Shown: positions 1-7,348, counted from the stretch's first letter. The stretch: 20,000 nt of DNA from Symbiodinium natans (GCA_905221605.1 CAJNDS010001258.1:349720-369719); one strand, 5' to 3'. The notes: a model not told the origin generated them from the letters alone. A program made the numbers and translations.

Positions 1-456
1 GGGTTTGGGGTTTGAGGGTTTGGGGTTGAAGGTTTGGGGTTTGAGGGTTTGAGGGCTTGCCCTCAACCCCCAGAACCCGCGAGGAAGACCAGAGTTGAGA
101 GTGAAGAAAACCCATTGATTCAGAAGTTTCTACTTCCACAAGCCTTCCTTAACCCTAAACCCTCAAACCCTCAAGCCCTCAAACCCTCAAACCCTCCAAC
201 CCTCAAACCCTCAAACCCTAAAACCCTAAACCCGAAACCCTGAACCCTAAACCCTAAAACCCTAAACCCTAAACACTAAACCCTAACCCTAAACCCTACC
301 CTAAACCCTAGACCCTAAACCCCTAACCCTAAACCCTAAACCCTAAACCCTAAACCCTAAACCCTAAACCCTAGACCCTAAGCCCTAAACCCTAAAACCT
401 AAACCCTAAACCCTAAACCCTAAACACTAAACCCTAACCCTAAACCCTAAACCCAG
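1..456. repeat. Degenerate interstitial telomeric arrays
   Basis: The first 60 bases are G-strand variants (TTTGAGGG, TTTGGGG). From about 150 the polarity switches to CCCTCAAA and then to CCCTAAA with point variants (CACTAAA, CCCTAGA). About 90 bases of non-repeat DNA (60-150) separate them. Heptamer arrays of three or more units bring a stop into every frame, so the apparent open frame at 34-243 is a repeat artefact. Confidence 0.95.
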
Positions 457-489
457 CCTCGTCACAATTTCGTAGGTTGCCTGGGATGA
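457..489 (+). CDS. Candidate exon, possibly gene A 5' exon
   Basis: After a CAG acceptor that directly follows a CCCTAAA array, one frame stays open to about 549 (SSQFRRLPG, then MTSEDEATLSRIQ). Ending at 489 with a GA donor would join in phase to the exon at 836 and give ..LPG-NSSLAFV... A GAG|GCC site at 503 is an equally good donor. A TTTAGGG array follows at 545. The coding call rests on open frame and splice context only. The ATG at 490 could also be a start codon. Confidence 0.35.
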   Translation, partial: PRHNFVGCLG

Positions 490-544
490 CGTCGGAAGAC
501 GAGGCCACCCTGAGTAGGATTCAGATTCTCGGCTTGCCAACTCG

Positions 545-640
545 TTTTAGGGTTGAGGGTTCAGGGTTTAGGGTTTAGGGTTTAGGGTTGGGTTTTGGGC
601 TAGGGTTTAGGGTTTAGGGGGTTGAGGGGGTTTAGGGTTT
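545..640. repeat. TTTAGGG array
   Basis: G-strand heptamers with a few shortened or lengthened units (GGGTTGGG, TTTAGGGGG), directly 3' of the candidate exon at 457. Confidence 0.95.
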
Positions 641-755
641 AGAGGGCCACATGGCGCGCTGCCATGACCTTTCAGGCATGCCGGCAGCAAAGCAACGCCA
701 AGCCCCAAACCGCCATAAACTAGGAGACAACGACCCTAGGGTTGGAAGAGCCCTA
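641..755. other. Unique spacer, no firm gene
   Basis: Non-repeat DNA between a TTTAGGG array on the left and a CCCTAAA array on the right. A CAG at 675 is followed by an open frame (MPAAKQRQ...) running into the array, but nothing in it is recognisable and no phase link to a neighbour was found. Confidence 0.4.
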
Positions 756-820
756 AACCCTAAACCCTAAACCCTAAACCCTAAACCCCAAACCCTAGAC
801 CCTAAACCCTAAACCCTAAG
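755..820. repeat. CCCTAAA array
   Basis: C-strand heptamers immediately upstream of the membrane exon at 836. Confidence 0.95.
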
Positions 821-835
821 ATCACCCTCACTCAG

Positions 836-923
836 GAACAGCTCCTTGGCTTTCGTGGCCTCCATCTTTTTTGCCCTGCACATGTACTTCCAGCCCTACG
901 ACAACCGGGGCTACTTCATCCTG
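836..923 (+). CDS. Gene A exon: transmembrane segment
   Basis: Read from the CAG acceptor at 835, the frame gives NSSLAFVASIFFALHMYFQP followed by YDNRGYFIL. A hydrophobic stretch of about 15 residues is followed by an aromatic Q-P-Y-D..RGYF motif, which resembles the S4-S5-like part of dinoflagellate TRP/polycystin-like membrane proteins as I recall them; that family link is tentative. The exon ends at CTG|GCC (GC donor, phase 0) and joins cleanly to the exon at 1440 (..YFIL-DRIETA..). It is flanked by CCCTAAA on the left and TTTAGGG on the right. Confidence 0.7.
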
Positions 924-934
924 GCCACTGGGCG

Positions 935-1070
935 GGTTTTAGGGTTTTAGGGTTTTAGGGTCTTAGGGTTTAGGGTTTTAGGGTTTAGGGTTTCGGGTTT
1001 AGGGTTTAGGGTTTTAGGGTTTAGGGTTTAGGGTTTTAGGGTCTTTTTTCGGTGTTCGGGTTTTAGGGTT
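935..1070. repeat. TTTAGGG/TTTTAGGG array
   Basis: Mixed hepta- and octamers (extra T) with one non-repeat interruption near 1043. Forms the 5' end of the intron after the exon at 836. Confidence 0.95.
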
Positions 1071-1275
1071 TTTCCCTTCCCAGTTCAGAAACTCGTTAAA
1101 CACCCTCCAGTTGAAGGGGATACTGGCCCTAAGGTTTTGCAATCCAAGTACCTCATTACACCTGACATGCTCCCGTTGTATGTCGTAAACATTTGATGTG
1201 GCCCCCTCGGATCCCTTGTAAGCCTGGTTTGGGGCTTCGGGTCAGTTTGGGTTCAAGGCTTATCTGCCCCCGAAA
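1071..1275. other. Intron spacer, no feature seen
   Basis: About 200 bases of ordinary-composition DNA between a TTTAGGG array and a CCCTAAA array, inside the intron joining exons 836-923 and 1440-1542. No open frame or inverted repeat of note was seen. Confidence 0.5.
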
Positions 1276-1425
1276 CCCTAAACCCTAAACCCTAAACCCT
1301 AAACCCTAAACCCTAAACCCTAAACCCTAAACCCTAAACCCTAAACCCTAAACCCTAAACCCTAAACCCTAAACCCTAAACCCTAAACCCTGAACCCTAA
1401 ACCCTGAACCCTTAACCCTAAACCC
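1276..1425. repeat. Homogeneous CCCTAAA array
   Basis: About 20 nearly perfect tandem CCCTAAA units, degrading to CCCTGAA at the right end, just before the acceptor of the next exon. Confidence 0.97.
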
Positions 1426-1439
1426 TTTGGGTGTCCCAG

Positions 1440-1542
1440 GACCGCATCGAGACGGCGTCCATGCGCGCGATCCTGGTCACTGCCTTCCTTCAGCTCTGGT
1501 GCGTCATCACGACACCCGGACAGCACTTCGAGGGAATGGCAG
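1440..1542 (+). CDS. Gene A exon: transmembrane segment
   Basis: After a CCCAG acceptor the frame reads DRIETASMRA, ILVTAFLQLWCVIT, then TPGQHFEGMA. The middle part is a hydrophobic helix long enough to span a membrane. Third positions are strongly GC-rich, unlike a chance frame. It starts in phase 0, matching the GC donor of the exon at 836, and ends in phase 1 at GCAG|GCC. The combined two-exon peptide looks like two adjacent helices of a multi-pass channel-like protein. Confidence 0.75.
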
Positions 1543-1546
1543 GCCC

Positions 1547-1692
1547 CAAACCCTAAACCCCAAACCCCAAACCCCAAACCCTAAACCCTAAACCCTAAAT
1601 CCTAAACCCTAAACCCTAAACCCTAAACCCTAAACCCTAAACCCTAAACCCTGAACCCTAAACCCTAAACCCCTAAACCCCTAAACCCCTAA
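1547..1692. repeat. CCCTAAA array with CCCCAAA and CCCCTAAA variants
   Basis: Directly follows the GC donor at 1543. This is one of the exceptions to the usual TTTAGGG polarity 3' of an exon. Confidence 0.95.
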
Positions 1693-1739
1693 GCCCCAGA
1701 CCCAAAACCCCGCCCGAAGCCCACACCCCGCGTCCCAAG

Positions 1740-1768
1740 CCTGGCCGTGGACTGAGCCAGCAGTCTCG
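1740..1768 (+). CDS. Gene A short exon (candidate)
   Basis: After CCCAAG the phase-1 frame that follows the exon at 1440 gives A-WPWTEPAVS and reaches a G|GTTTAG donor at 1769. Only 29 bases long. Support is the matching phase and the splice sites at both ends; the peptide itself is not diagnostic. The GT donor lies at the start of a TTTAGGG array. Confidence 0.4.
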
Positions 1769-1856
1769 GTTTAGCGTTTAGGGATTGGGTTTAGGGTTTA
1801 GGGTTTAGGGTTTTTGGTTTAGGGTTTAGGGTTTTGGGGTTTAGGGTTTAGGGTTT
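1769..1856. repeat. TTTAGGG array
   Basis: G-strand heptamers with one TTTTTGG variant; the start of the array supplies a GT donor dinucleotide. Confidence 0.93.
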
Positions 1857-1914
1857 GTCCCCGACTTTCCGTAAACCCCAAACGCCTGGGTCCTCAGCCC
1901 AAAGCCAGCAAGTC

Positions 1915-2105
1915 CTAAACCCCAAGCCCCAATTAAGCCCTACATCTTGAACCTTAAACCTTAAACCTTAAACCCTACACCCTAAGCCCTGAATCTTGAA
2001 CCTTAAACCTTAAACCCTACACCCTACACCCTAGACCCTAGACCCTAGACCCTAAACCCTAAACCCTAAACCCTAATCCCTAAACCCTAAACCCTAAACC
2101 CTAAA
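1915..2105. repeat. Variant C-strand arrays (CCTTAAA, CCCTACA, CCCTAGA, CCCTAAA)
   Basis: Locally homogenised variants in blocks: CCTTAAA units, then CCCTACA, CCCTAGA and finally canonical CCCTAAA. A higher-order unit beginning ATCTTGAACCTTAAACC occurs twice (about 1946 and 1991). Confidence 0.9.
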
Positions 2106-2235
2106 CATTCCACCCACCTTGTCGGAAGAGAAGGTCCCTCTGTGAACTGCGCTTGGGCGGTTTAGGGCCCTCGCCTCCAAGTGGCCTGCAACATCAGGAC
2201 CCCATTTTACCTTCGTGAGGGCATTCACCGGAAGG
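2106..2235 (+). other. Capped unique segment, possible exon
   Basis: Unique DNA with CCCTAAA on the left and TTTAGGG on the right, the configuration seen around real exons. One frame after CATCAG at 2200 reads TPFYLREGIHRK up to the array. No phase-consistent link was established. Confidence 0.25.
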
Positions 2236-2418
2236 GTTTAGGGTTTGAGGTTTAGGCTTTAGGGTTCAGGGTTTCAGGGGTTCGGGGTTCCAGGGTGTTT
2301 AAACGGGCCTCTCGTGCTTCTGGAGCATGTCTGGCGACGTCCCAGACACTTCCTTCCTTCGGCAGCGCCCAATCGTGCCAGGACTCCAGACCCCTAAGCC
2401 GTAAGGCCCCATCCTGAC

Positions 2419-2526
2419 ATGGTCAGTTCTCTAGAACTCAGGTCCCTTTTTTGGGTACCCTACATAAGAGGGGCCGCCTTACATTCAGGACCCCAAAAGG
2501 GACCGTAATTTTCGAGAAGTGACCAT
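2419..2526. mobile_element. MITE-like inverted repeat element
   Basis: The left arm (2419-2459) and the reverse complement of the right arm (2486-2526) share ATGGTCA, TTCTC, GGTCCCTTTT and GGGT with a few mismatches. The arms are about 40 bases around a 25-base centre. No coding capacity. The size and arm structure fit a non-autonomous DNA transposon or an introner relic. Confidence 0.6.
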
Positions 2527-2591
2527 AGAAAGCCAAAACCCTAAACCACAAACCCTAAACCCGAAACCCTAAACCCTAAGCCCTAAACCCT

Positions 2592-2685
2592 TTGTGGAAG
2601 CAAGCCACCTCGAAGGGTGAGCCGCCTCGCCGCCGGATCTTGCTTGGTTAAGCTGTCATGGGTTCCCCTACAAACCTCTCTTCTA
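2592..2685 (+). other. Capped unique segment, possible exon
   Basis: Unique DNA between CCCTAAA on the left and, after a C-run, TTTAGGG on the right. After GCAAG at 2606 one frame reads TSKGEPPRRRILL to a GT. It is basic and hydrophilic, but weakly supported. Confidence 0.25.
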
Positions 2686-2815
2686 CCCCCCCCCCCCCCC
2701 CGGTTTTGGGTTTAGGGTTTAGGGTTCCGCCCCTTAAACAACCTTAATTGGGCTTGCTTGTCCCTAAATTGTCTTATTTCCGGGGGGGGGGGAACAAAGG
2801 GGGGGGGGGGGCTAG
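2686..2815. repeat. Homopolymer runs: C16 and G-rich tracts
   Basis: A run of about 16 C at 2686-2701 and G runs at 2780-2790 and 2800-2811 surround a short TTTAGGG array and a unique spacer. Such runs recur at 4558-4574, 12196-12207 and 16018-16041. Confidence 0.9.
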
Positions 2816-2910
2816 GGGGAACCCCTAAACTCTACACCCTACACCCTACACCCAAAACCCTAAACCCTAAACCCTAAACCCTCAAGCCTAAATCCTAAAC
2901 CCTAAGGGAG

Positions 2911-2949
2911 TCCGAAGTATGGGCCCTTGTTGAGGGCCCATACTTCGGA
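2911..2949. repeat. Perfect 17-bp hairpin with 5-nt loop
   Basis: TCCGAAGTATGGGCCCT (2911-2927), loop TGTTG, then its exact reverse complement at 2933-2949. It lies between CCCTAAA and TTTAGGG arrays. It could be a strong RNA hairpin, a solo inverted-repeat element or a palindromic insertion. There is no U-tract to suggest a bacterial-type terminator, which would not be expected here anyway. Confidence 0.9.
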
Positions 2950-2989
2950 TCCCCCTCATGTTTTGTTTTTGGCCCTTCTGTGTTGCACC

Positions 2990-3146
2990 CTAAGTAGGGT
3001 TTAGGGTTGCCTTGAGTAGGGTTTAGGGTTTAGGGGTTTACCCTAAGTAGGGTTTAGGGTTGCCTTTGCTGGTTTCAAAAACCCTAAGTAGGGTTTAGGG
3101 TTCAGGGTTTACCCTAAGTGGGTTAGGGCTTAGGGTTTAGGGTTAG
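2990..3146. repeat. Tandem CCCTAAGTAGGGTTTAGGG units
   Basis: A C-strand half (CCCTAA) is joined directly to a G-strand half (GTAGGGTTTAGGG). The block is repeated about four times with intervening short unique pieces (GTTGCCTT twice). Each unit is a self-complementary junction of opposed telomeric repeats. Confidence 0.85.
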
Positions 3147-3175
3147 GGTTTGATTGAGAAAGAGGTTTTCCGGCG

Positions 3176-3292
3176 ATGAGTGTCAACCCGGAACCCAAAT
3201 CCATATCCCGTGATGTGGAAGGGATGGGTCGAACTAGCGTTGCAAGCGTGCGAAGTGGGTGTACACACAAGGATAGCCACCCTGCTACAAAG
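3176..3292 (+). CDS. Candidate first exon, 39 codons
   Basis: An ATG at 3176, with an in-frame stop 18 bases upstream, opens MSVNPEPKSI, SRDVEGMGRT, SVASVRSGCT and HKDSHPATK, and ends exactly at AAG|GCC, the commonest donor form in this window. The peptide is hydrophilic and Ser/Arg-rich with no recognised domain. It sits in a TTTAGGG-left, CCCTAAA-right segment, the 'spacer' polarity, which argues somewhat against it. Confidence 0.35.
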
Positions 3293-3298
3293 GCCTAA

Positions 3299-3492
3299 AC
3301 CCTTAAACCCTAAACCCTAAACCCTAAACCCTAAACCCTAAACCCTAAACCCCAAACCCCCAAACCCCAAACCCCCAAACCCCAAACCCCAAACCCCAAA
3401 CCCCAAACCCTAAACCCTAAACCCTAAACCCTAAACCCTAAACCCTAAACCCTAAACCCCTAAACCCTACACCCAACACCCAAAACCCTAAA
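3299..3492. repeat. CCCTAAA array with a CCCCAAA block
   Basis: Canonical units flank an inner block of about eight CCCCAAA units (3348-3405), showing local homogenisation of a variant heptamer. Confidence 0.95.
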
Positions 3493-3514
3493 TTCCTAGG
3501 GGTCTTGCCAAGGA

Positions 3515-3610
3515 ACGATGCCGATGTCGCTGTTGGCAACCCGATGTTCGCTCAAATTCGGAATGTCTCCTGTGCGGCGCCGAGTGGGGAGGTTTCTTCT
3601 TGGGCACAGG
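3515..3610 (+). CDS. Candidate exon, unassigned
   Basis: Unique DNA with an open frame NDADVAVGNPMFAQI, RNVSCAAPSGEVSSWAQ. Third positions are moderately GC-rich. The antisense strand is also open, the splice sites do not fit simply (CCAAGG at the left, ACAGGGC at the right), and CCCTAAA arrays lie on both sides. It may belong to gene A. Confidence 0.3.
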
Positions 3611-3631
3611 GCTTGCGGGGTGTGGGGCGTC

Positions 3632-3821
3632 CTAAACCCTAAACCCTAACCCTAAACCCTAAACCGTAAACCGTAAACCGTAAACCCTAAACCCTAAACC
3701 CTAAACCCTAAACCCTAAACCCTAAACCCTAAACCCTAAACCCTAAACCCTAAACCCTAAACCCTAAAACCCTAATCCCTGAACCCTGAACCCTAAACCC
3801 TAAACCCTAAACCCTAAACCC
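3632..3821. repeat. CCCTAAA array with CCGTAAA block
   Basis: Long homogeneous array. Three consecutive CCGTAAA units near 3662-3684 are another locally amplified variant. Confidence 0.96.
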
Positions 3822-3883
3822 TTGTAGTCCAGGAGTCTCAAGGTCTCGACGAGCGCCCCAAAACCCTAAACCCTAAACTCTGA

Positions 3884-4190
3884 GGGTTTAGGGTTTGGGG
3901 TTTAGGGTTTAGGGTTTGGGGTTTAGGGTTTGGGGTTTGGGGTTTAGGCTGATTAGGGTTTTGAGTTTTGGGTTTTGGGTTTAGGGTGGACGTCTTCCTT
4001 GTGTTTTAGGGCTCTTGGTTTGTGGTTTTGCGAAGGGTTCAGGGTTTTGGCTTTAACCTGGGGGCTGCAGGGCCCCGGGTTGCTAGGGTTTAGGGGTTTA
4101 GGGTTTAGGGTTTGGAGTTTAGGGCTTGGGGTTTGGGGTTTAGGGTTCAGGGTTTGGGGTTTGGGGTTTTTGTGTTTGGAAAAGCCACCC
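3884..4190. repeat. TTTAGGG/TTTGGGG degenerate arrays
   Basis: G-strand variants (TTTGGGG, TTTTGGG) with short unique insertions at 3985-4030 and 4045-4085. The open frame at 3975-4193 translates the repeat into a Gly/Phe/Leu-rich peptide and is not a gene. Confidence 0.92.
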
Positions 4191-4372
4191 TAAACCCAAA
4201 ACCCAAAACCCAAAACCCAAAACCCAAAACCCAAAACCCAAAACCCTAAACCCTAAACCCTAAACCCTAAACCCTAAACCCTAAACCCTAACCCCTAAAC
4301 CCTAAAACCCTACAACCCTAAAACCCTCAGCCCTAAGCCCCTAAGCCCCTAAGCCCCTAAGCCCCAAACCCT
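4191..4372. repeat. CCCAAAA block then CCCTAAA array
   Basis: Eight tandem CCCAAAA units (about 4193-4245) are followed by canonical units and then by four CCCCTAAG units. Meets the G-strand array at 4190 in a TTTGGGG-to-CCCTAAA junction. Confidence 0.95.
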
Positions 4373-4391
4373 GGTTTGGGGTTTCCGGGGG

Positions 4392-4463
4392 TTCAACTCC
4401 GCACTTCGAGGCACCATCATCATCGTGCTCGTGCATCTCCGATTCTTCTGGCCTCTCGGCCGA
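4392..4463 (+). CDS. Gene A exon: transmembrane segment (candidate)
   Basis: The + frame reads FNSALRGTIIIVLVHLRFFW then PLGR, a convincing membrane helix, and would follow the helices at 836-1542. CCCTAAA lies on the left and TTTAGGG on the right, as at other exons. No AG acceptor lies immediately upstream, so the left edge is unsure. The antisense frame is also open and acidic (EESEMHEHDDDGASK), and a hydrophobic sense strand is what the antisense of an acidic exon would look like. I favour + from context. Confidence 0.45.
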
Positions 4464-4503
4464 GAAAGCCCTGAGCCCCAAAGCCTTAAAGGGTTGGAGC
4501 GTT

Positions 4504-4574
4504 AGGGTTTAGGGTTTAGGGTTTAGGGTTTAGGGTTTAGGGTTTAGGGTTTAGGGTTCCCCCCCCCCCCCCCC
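4504..4574. repeat. TTTAGGG array ending in a C run
   Basis: Eight perfect G-strand heptamers followed abruptly by about 17 C. Confidence 0.96.
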
Positions 4575-4914
4575 AGGAAACAAAAGAAAGAATCACCAAC
4601 AGAAATCGCGGCCCTGAGCCCTACACCATAAGGGCACCCTGAGCAACAAGAAGCACACTGTAGCAGAGATCCAAATTGTAGGACTGTAGGGATTTCCGTA
4701 GATCAAACTCCCTAAATCACACGAAGCCCTAAAGCCCAACCTCCTAACCCTAAGCCCTGAACCCTGAACCCGAAACCCTCAACCTTAAACCCTAACCTTT
4801 TGGCTCCTTCGGATCTTTCTGAAGGGGCCCTCTTCTACAGTCTTTACGGTTTTGGGTTTGGGGCTTGGACTTCAGGGTTTTCAGAAAGGGCCACCTCCTT
4901 TCGGCAGGAAGGCT
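4575..4914. other. Spacer without a recognisable gene
   Basis: Mostly unique, with a short degenerate CCCTAAA stretch at 4725-4795. Open frames on both strands at 4800-5083 overlap each other and the MITE at 4915, and neither shows a motif. Confidence 0.5.
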
Positions 4915-5042
4915 TACTTGGAGGTTCATGGGCACTTATAACCCCAAGGACAACTGTACTGTTAAGCCCCTCGAAGTCCTCTATGTAGGTTTTAAGTGGA
5001 CTTATAACTGGGGTTAGAGAAGTACCCAAGAACCTCCAAGTA
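4915..5042. mobile_element. MITE family 1 copy (128 bp)
   Basis: Starts TACTTGGAGGTTC and ends with its reverse complement. Inside the tips, TGGGCACTTATAACCCC on the left mirrors GGGGTTAGAGAAGTACCCA on the right. Related sequence is present at 13238-13338 and 15471-15613, so this is a dispersed inverted-repeat family. No coding capacity. Confidence 0.8.
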
Positions 5043-5187
5043 GTAGCAGGTGATGACACCCGCATTGTTGGTTTTGGCACCAATGAAAGTCTCGGCCCGG
5101 TTGTGCGGGGCCGAAGGTGTGGGTGGAGAACCCTAAGCTTTAAGCCCGAAACCCTAAACCCTAAACCCTAAACCCTAAACCGTAGAG

Positions 5188-5222
5188 CTGCGGATTCATG
5201 GCCAGCCCGAGCGCCGGGCCAT
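5188..5222 (+). CDS. Gene A exon (candidate)
   Basis: After GTAGAG the frame reads LRIHGQPERRA and stays open into MRFQQGDPP. Ending at AT|GCG (GC donor, phase 2) joins in phase to the exon at 5835. CCCTAAA is on the left, TTTAGGG on the right. The basic peptide would suit the cytosolic side just after the last membrane helix. Confidence 0.4.
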
Positions 5223-5290
5223 GCGATTCCAGCAGGGGGATCCACCAACGGCTGCAATCTTCCCGGAAACCCTGCACCCTTACCCTTAAA

Positions 5291-5380
5291 GTTAGGGTTT
5301 AGGGCTAGGGTCTAGGGTTTAGGGTTTAGGGTTCAGGGCTTAGAGTTTAGGGTTTAGGGCTTAGGGCTTAGGGTTTAAGC
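5291..5380. repeat. TTTAGGG array abutting CCCTA
   Basis: G-strand units with TCTAGGG and CTTAGGG variants, ending in TTTAGGGTTTAAGCCCTA, where the array meets the opposite strand head to head. Confidence 0.93.
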
Positions 5381-5516
5381 CCTATTTCCTAAACTCCCTG
5401 AACCCTAAAACCCTCGACCCCCAAGCACCCCTCTGAATGACGAAACTTTTCCTTTTTTCCAAATGGCCAAGCGCCGACTTGAGACGACCAAAGACTCCTG
5501 GAAGTGGCTGTTGTTG

Positions 5517-5639
5517 CAGATGAAGTAGGGTTTATATTCCTGTCTTTGGTGAGTGTATATAAGGTTCCCTTTTAAAACTGGTGAGTGTGTATACCTGGTG
5601 TCCTTTTGGGGGTACAAGAAATATACCCTACTACAGATG
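5517..5639. mobile_element. MITE family 2 copy, flanked by CAGATG
   Basis: Body 5523-5633 starts AAGTAGGGTTTATATTCCTG; the reverse complement of its right end is TAGTAGGGTATATTTCTTG. The 6-base direct repeat CAGATG (5517-5522 and 5634-5639) looks like a target-site duplication. A second copy lies at 13387-13500 with shared internal GAGTGTATATAAGGTTCCC and GGGGTACAAGAAA. The minus-strand open frames over both copies are element sequence, not genes. Confidence 0.85.
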
Positions 5640-5834
5640 ACCTGGGGTTTTGGATTCTTGAGGTGTTGAATGCCCTCTAGGCTTGACAACAAGGAAAGCT
5701 CTACACCAACAAGCAGACTGACAGTTTAGAGCCCTAAGGGGCCGAAATTTCCTGAAGTGCTGAGCCTTTAGCGCTTAGCCCTAAACCAAGACGCCAAGCC
5801 CTAAACCTTGAAGCCTTCACCAACGCCGGCCCAG

Positions 5835-5864
5835 GATAGTGATCTGGGGCCTTGGTAGACGCAG
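5835..5864 (+). CDS. Gene A micro-exon (candidate)
   Basis: CCCAG acceptor, frame IVIWGLGRR, ending CGCAG|GC (GC donor, phase 2). The phase matches the next exon at 6094. Only 30 bases, so the evidence is splice fit rather than content. Confidence 0.35.
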
Positions 5865-5910
5865 GCGCCGAAAGGGCAGTCAGACAGTGGTTGGGTTTAA
5901 TGGCAAGTTA

Positions 5911-6075
5911 TAACCCTAAACCCTAAACCCTAAACCCTAAACCCTAAACCCTACACCCTAAACCCCAAACCCTAAACCCTGCACCCTAAACCCTAAACCC
6001 TACACCCTAAACCCTAAGCCCTAAACCCTAAACCCTAAGCCCTAAACCCTAAACCCTGAACCCTCCTCCCTAAAC
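5911..6075. repeat. CCCTAAA array
   Basis: C-strand heptamers with CCCTACA, CCCTGCA and CCCTAAG variants, ending at the acceptor side of the exon at 6094. Confidence 0.95.
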
Positions 6076-6093
6076 CCCGGCCTTCAGTTTCAG

Positions 6094-6130
6094 GGCTCAG
6101 GGTCTGGCCGTCGGACGTTGGGAGCTCATG
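6094..6130 (+). CDS. Gene A exon (candidate)
   Basis: CCTTCAGTTTCAG acceptor with a pyrimidine-rich lead, phase-2 start, frame R-AQGLAVGRWELM, then a GT donor (ATG|GTTTAG). It joins in phase 0 to the exon at 6634 to give ..WELM-RIQKW... CCCTAAA is on the left and TTTAGGG follows at about 6167. Confidence 0.5.
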
Positions 6131-6166
6131 GTTTAGGGCGTACTTGCACGTACAACCCCAATTAGA

Positions 6167-6326
6167 ATTTAGGGTTTAGGTCTAGGTTTAGGGTTTAGGG
6201 TTTGCGTTTAGGGTTTGGGTTTAGGTTTAGGGTTTAGGGTTCAAGTTTAGGGTGTAGGGTTTAAGTTTAGGGTTTAGGGTTTAGGACTAGGGTTTAGGAC
6301 TTAGGGTTTACGGTTTAGGGTTCGGG
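6167..6326. repeat. TTTAGGG array, variant-rich
   Basis: G-strand units with many single-base changes and shortened units. Confidence 0.94.
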
Positions 6327-6343
6327 GCACTTGTACCCTCACA

Positions 6344-6390
6344 TCATAACCGTACTTATAAGCTCCCTGAGTCCCAAAAGTAGGTTATGA
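6344..6390. repeat. Short imperfect hairpin
   Basis: TCATAACC at the left pairs with GGTTATGA at the right, extended by TACTT/AAGTA. About 47 bases overall; possibly the remnant of a MITE. Confidence 0.6.
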
Positions 6391-6481
6391 GTAGACTTCT
6401 GGTTGGTCCCAGTAGGGTGGAGGCATTTCTGCAGGAGGCTCGGCTGTTTACAGGTTCAAGGGCTTCAGGGCCCAGGGTGGG

Positions 6482-6620
6482 TTCAGGGTTTAGGGTTTAG
6501 GGTTTAGGGTTTAGGGTCTAGGGTTTAGGGTTTAGGATTTAGGGTTTAGGGTTTAGGGTTTAGGCTTTGAGTTTAGGGTTTAGGGTTTAGGGCTTAGGGT
6601 TTAGGGCTTAGGCTTTAAAG
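6482..6620. repeat. TTTAGGG array
   Basis: G-strand heptamers directly upstream of an exon, an exception to the usual polarity. The array is followed by TGACCCGCCCAAG, which recurs before the exon at 9998. Confidence 0.95.
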
Positions 6621-6633
6621 TGACCCGCCCAAG

Positions 6634-6694
6634 AGGATTCAGAAGTGGACCGGAACACTGGCCGACGCCGTGCGCGCCTACAGGGGCCTTCAAG
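6634..6694 (+). CDS. Gene A exon, soluble region
   Basis: CCCAAG acceptor, phase 0, frame RIQKWTGTLADAVRAYRGLQ with strongly GC-rich third positions, ending CAAG|GC (GC donor, phase 1). Helical and amphipathic in character; no named domain recognised. The last bases CAAGGC are repeated exactly at the acceptor of the next exon (7436-7441). Confidence 0.7.
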
Positions 6695-6715
6695 GCGGTG
6701 GGTGTGGCGTGGAGT

Positions 6716-6850
6716 GAGGGTTTAGGGTTTAGGGTTTAGGGTTCTGGGGGTTCTGAGGGTTCTGAGGGTTCTGAGGGTTTGAGTGGTTTTCGGGTTTGAA
6801 GGCTGAAGGGTTTTCAGTGTTTGGGGTTCTGTTGGTTTGAGGGCTCTAAG
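6716..6850. repeat. TTTAGGG then GGGTTCTGA repeats
   Basis: Three canonical units are followed by tandem GGGTTCTGA units and degenerate TTTGAGGG. Confidence 0.85.
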
Positions 6851-7348
6851 GGTTCAGCTAAGCACGTAAGGGCTTAACGGCTCTCAGGATTCCGAGAGGG
6901 TGCCAGCGACAGCTAACAACCCGGCCGTAAGGGCATAGTTGTCAGCTCGGTGCGCCAGGTCTTATTTTCTCCGAACCCTAAAGCCTTAAACCTTTTGGGA
7001 TCTCTTGCAGCATTATATCTCTTTGGGCCTAGCAGGACCACAGTTATAGATATGTTTCTTCTGTTGGTGAGAAGGGCTAACCTGGTAAGGCCTAGGAGGG
7101 CCTGTGCGTGGAGTGGTCCCCCCTCAGTTTTGGGGTTTAGGGTTTCGGTTTTTTTGTTTTAAGAGCCTTGGGATTTTGGATTACCGGGGCTTGGGGCTTT
7201 AGAGTTTTCCGTCTAGTCTAGGACAATTTCGGGCTTGCTTCCCATGTGAAAAGTCTAAGACTTGGGGTTTAGGGTTTAGGGTTCACAGCCCATCCGAAAT
7301 CCTAGAGTGTGTAAATCCTGAACCGCAAGCGGGGTTACAACGTTATAA
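6851..7348. other. Intron spacer, no firm gene
   Basis: A 70-codon open frame at 6950-7162 crosses a CTCTTGCAG acceptor-like site (7008), but its right part is telomeric repeat and it shows no motif. A loose inverted repeat (GACAGCTAACAAC with GTTGTCAGCTC) lies at 6909-6942. Two short TTTAGGG runs (7132, 7266) are present. Confidence 0.45.

Noticed and set aside
4844-5083. 79-codon minus-strand and 62-codon plus-strand frames
   Set aside because: They overlap each other and the family 1 MITE; no motif in either.
5405-5692. 95-codon minus-strand frame and its relative at 13337-13552
   Set aside because: The two resemble each other only where MITE family 2 lies, so the similarity is element DNA rather than protein homology.
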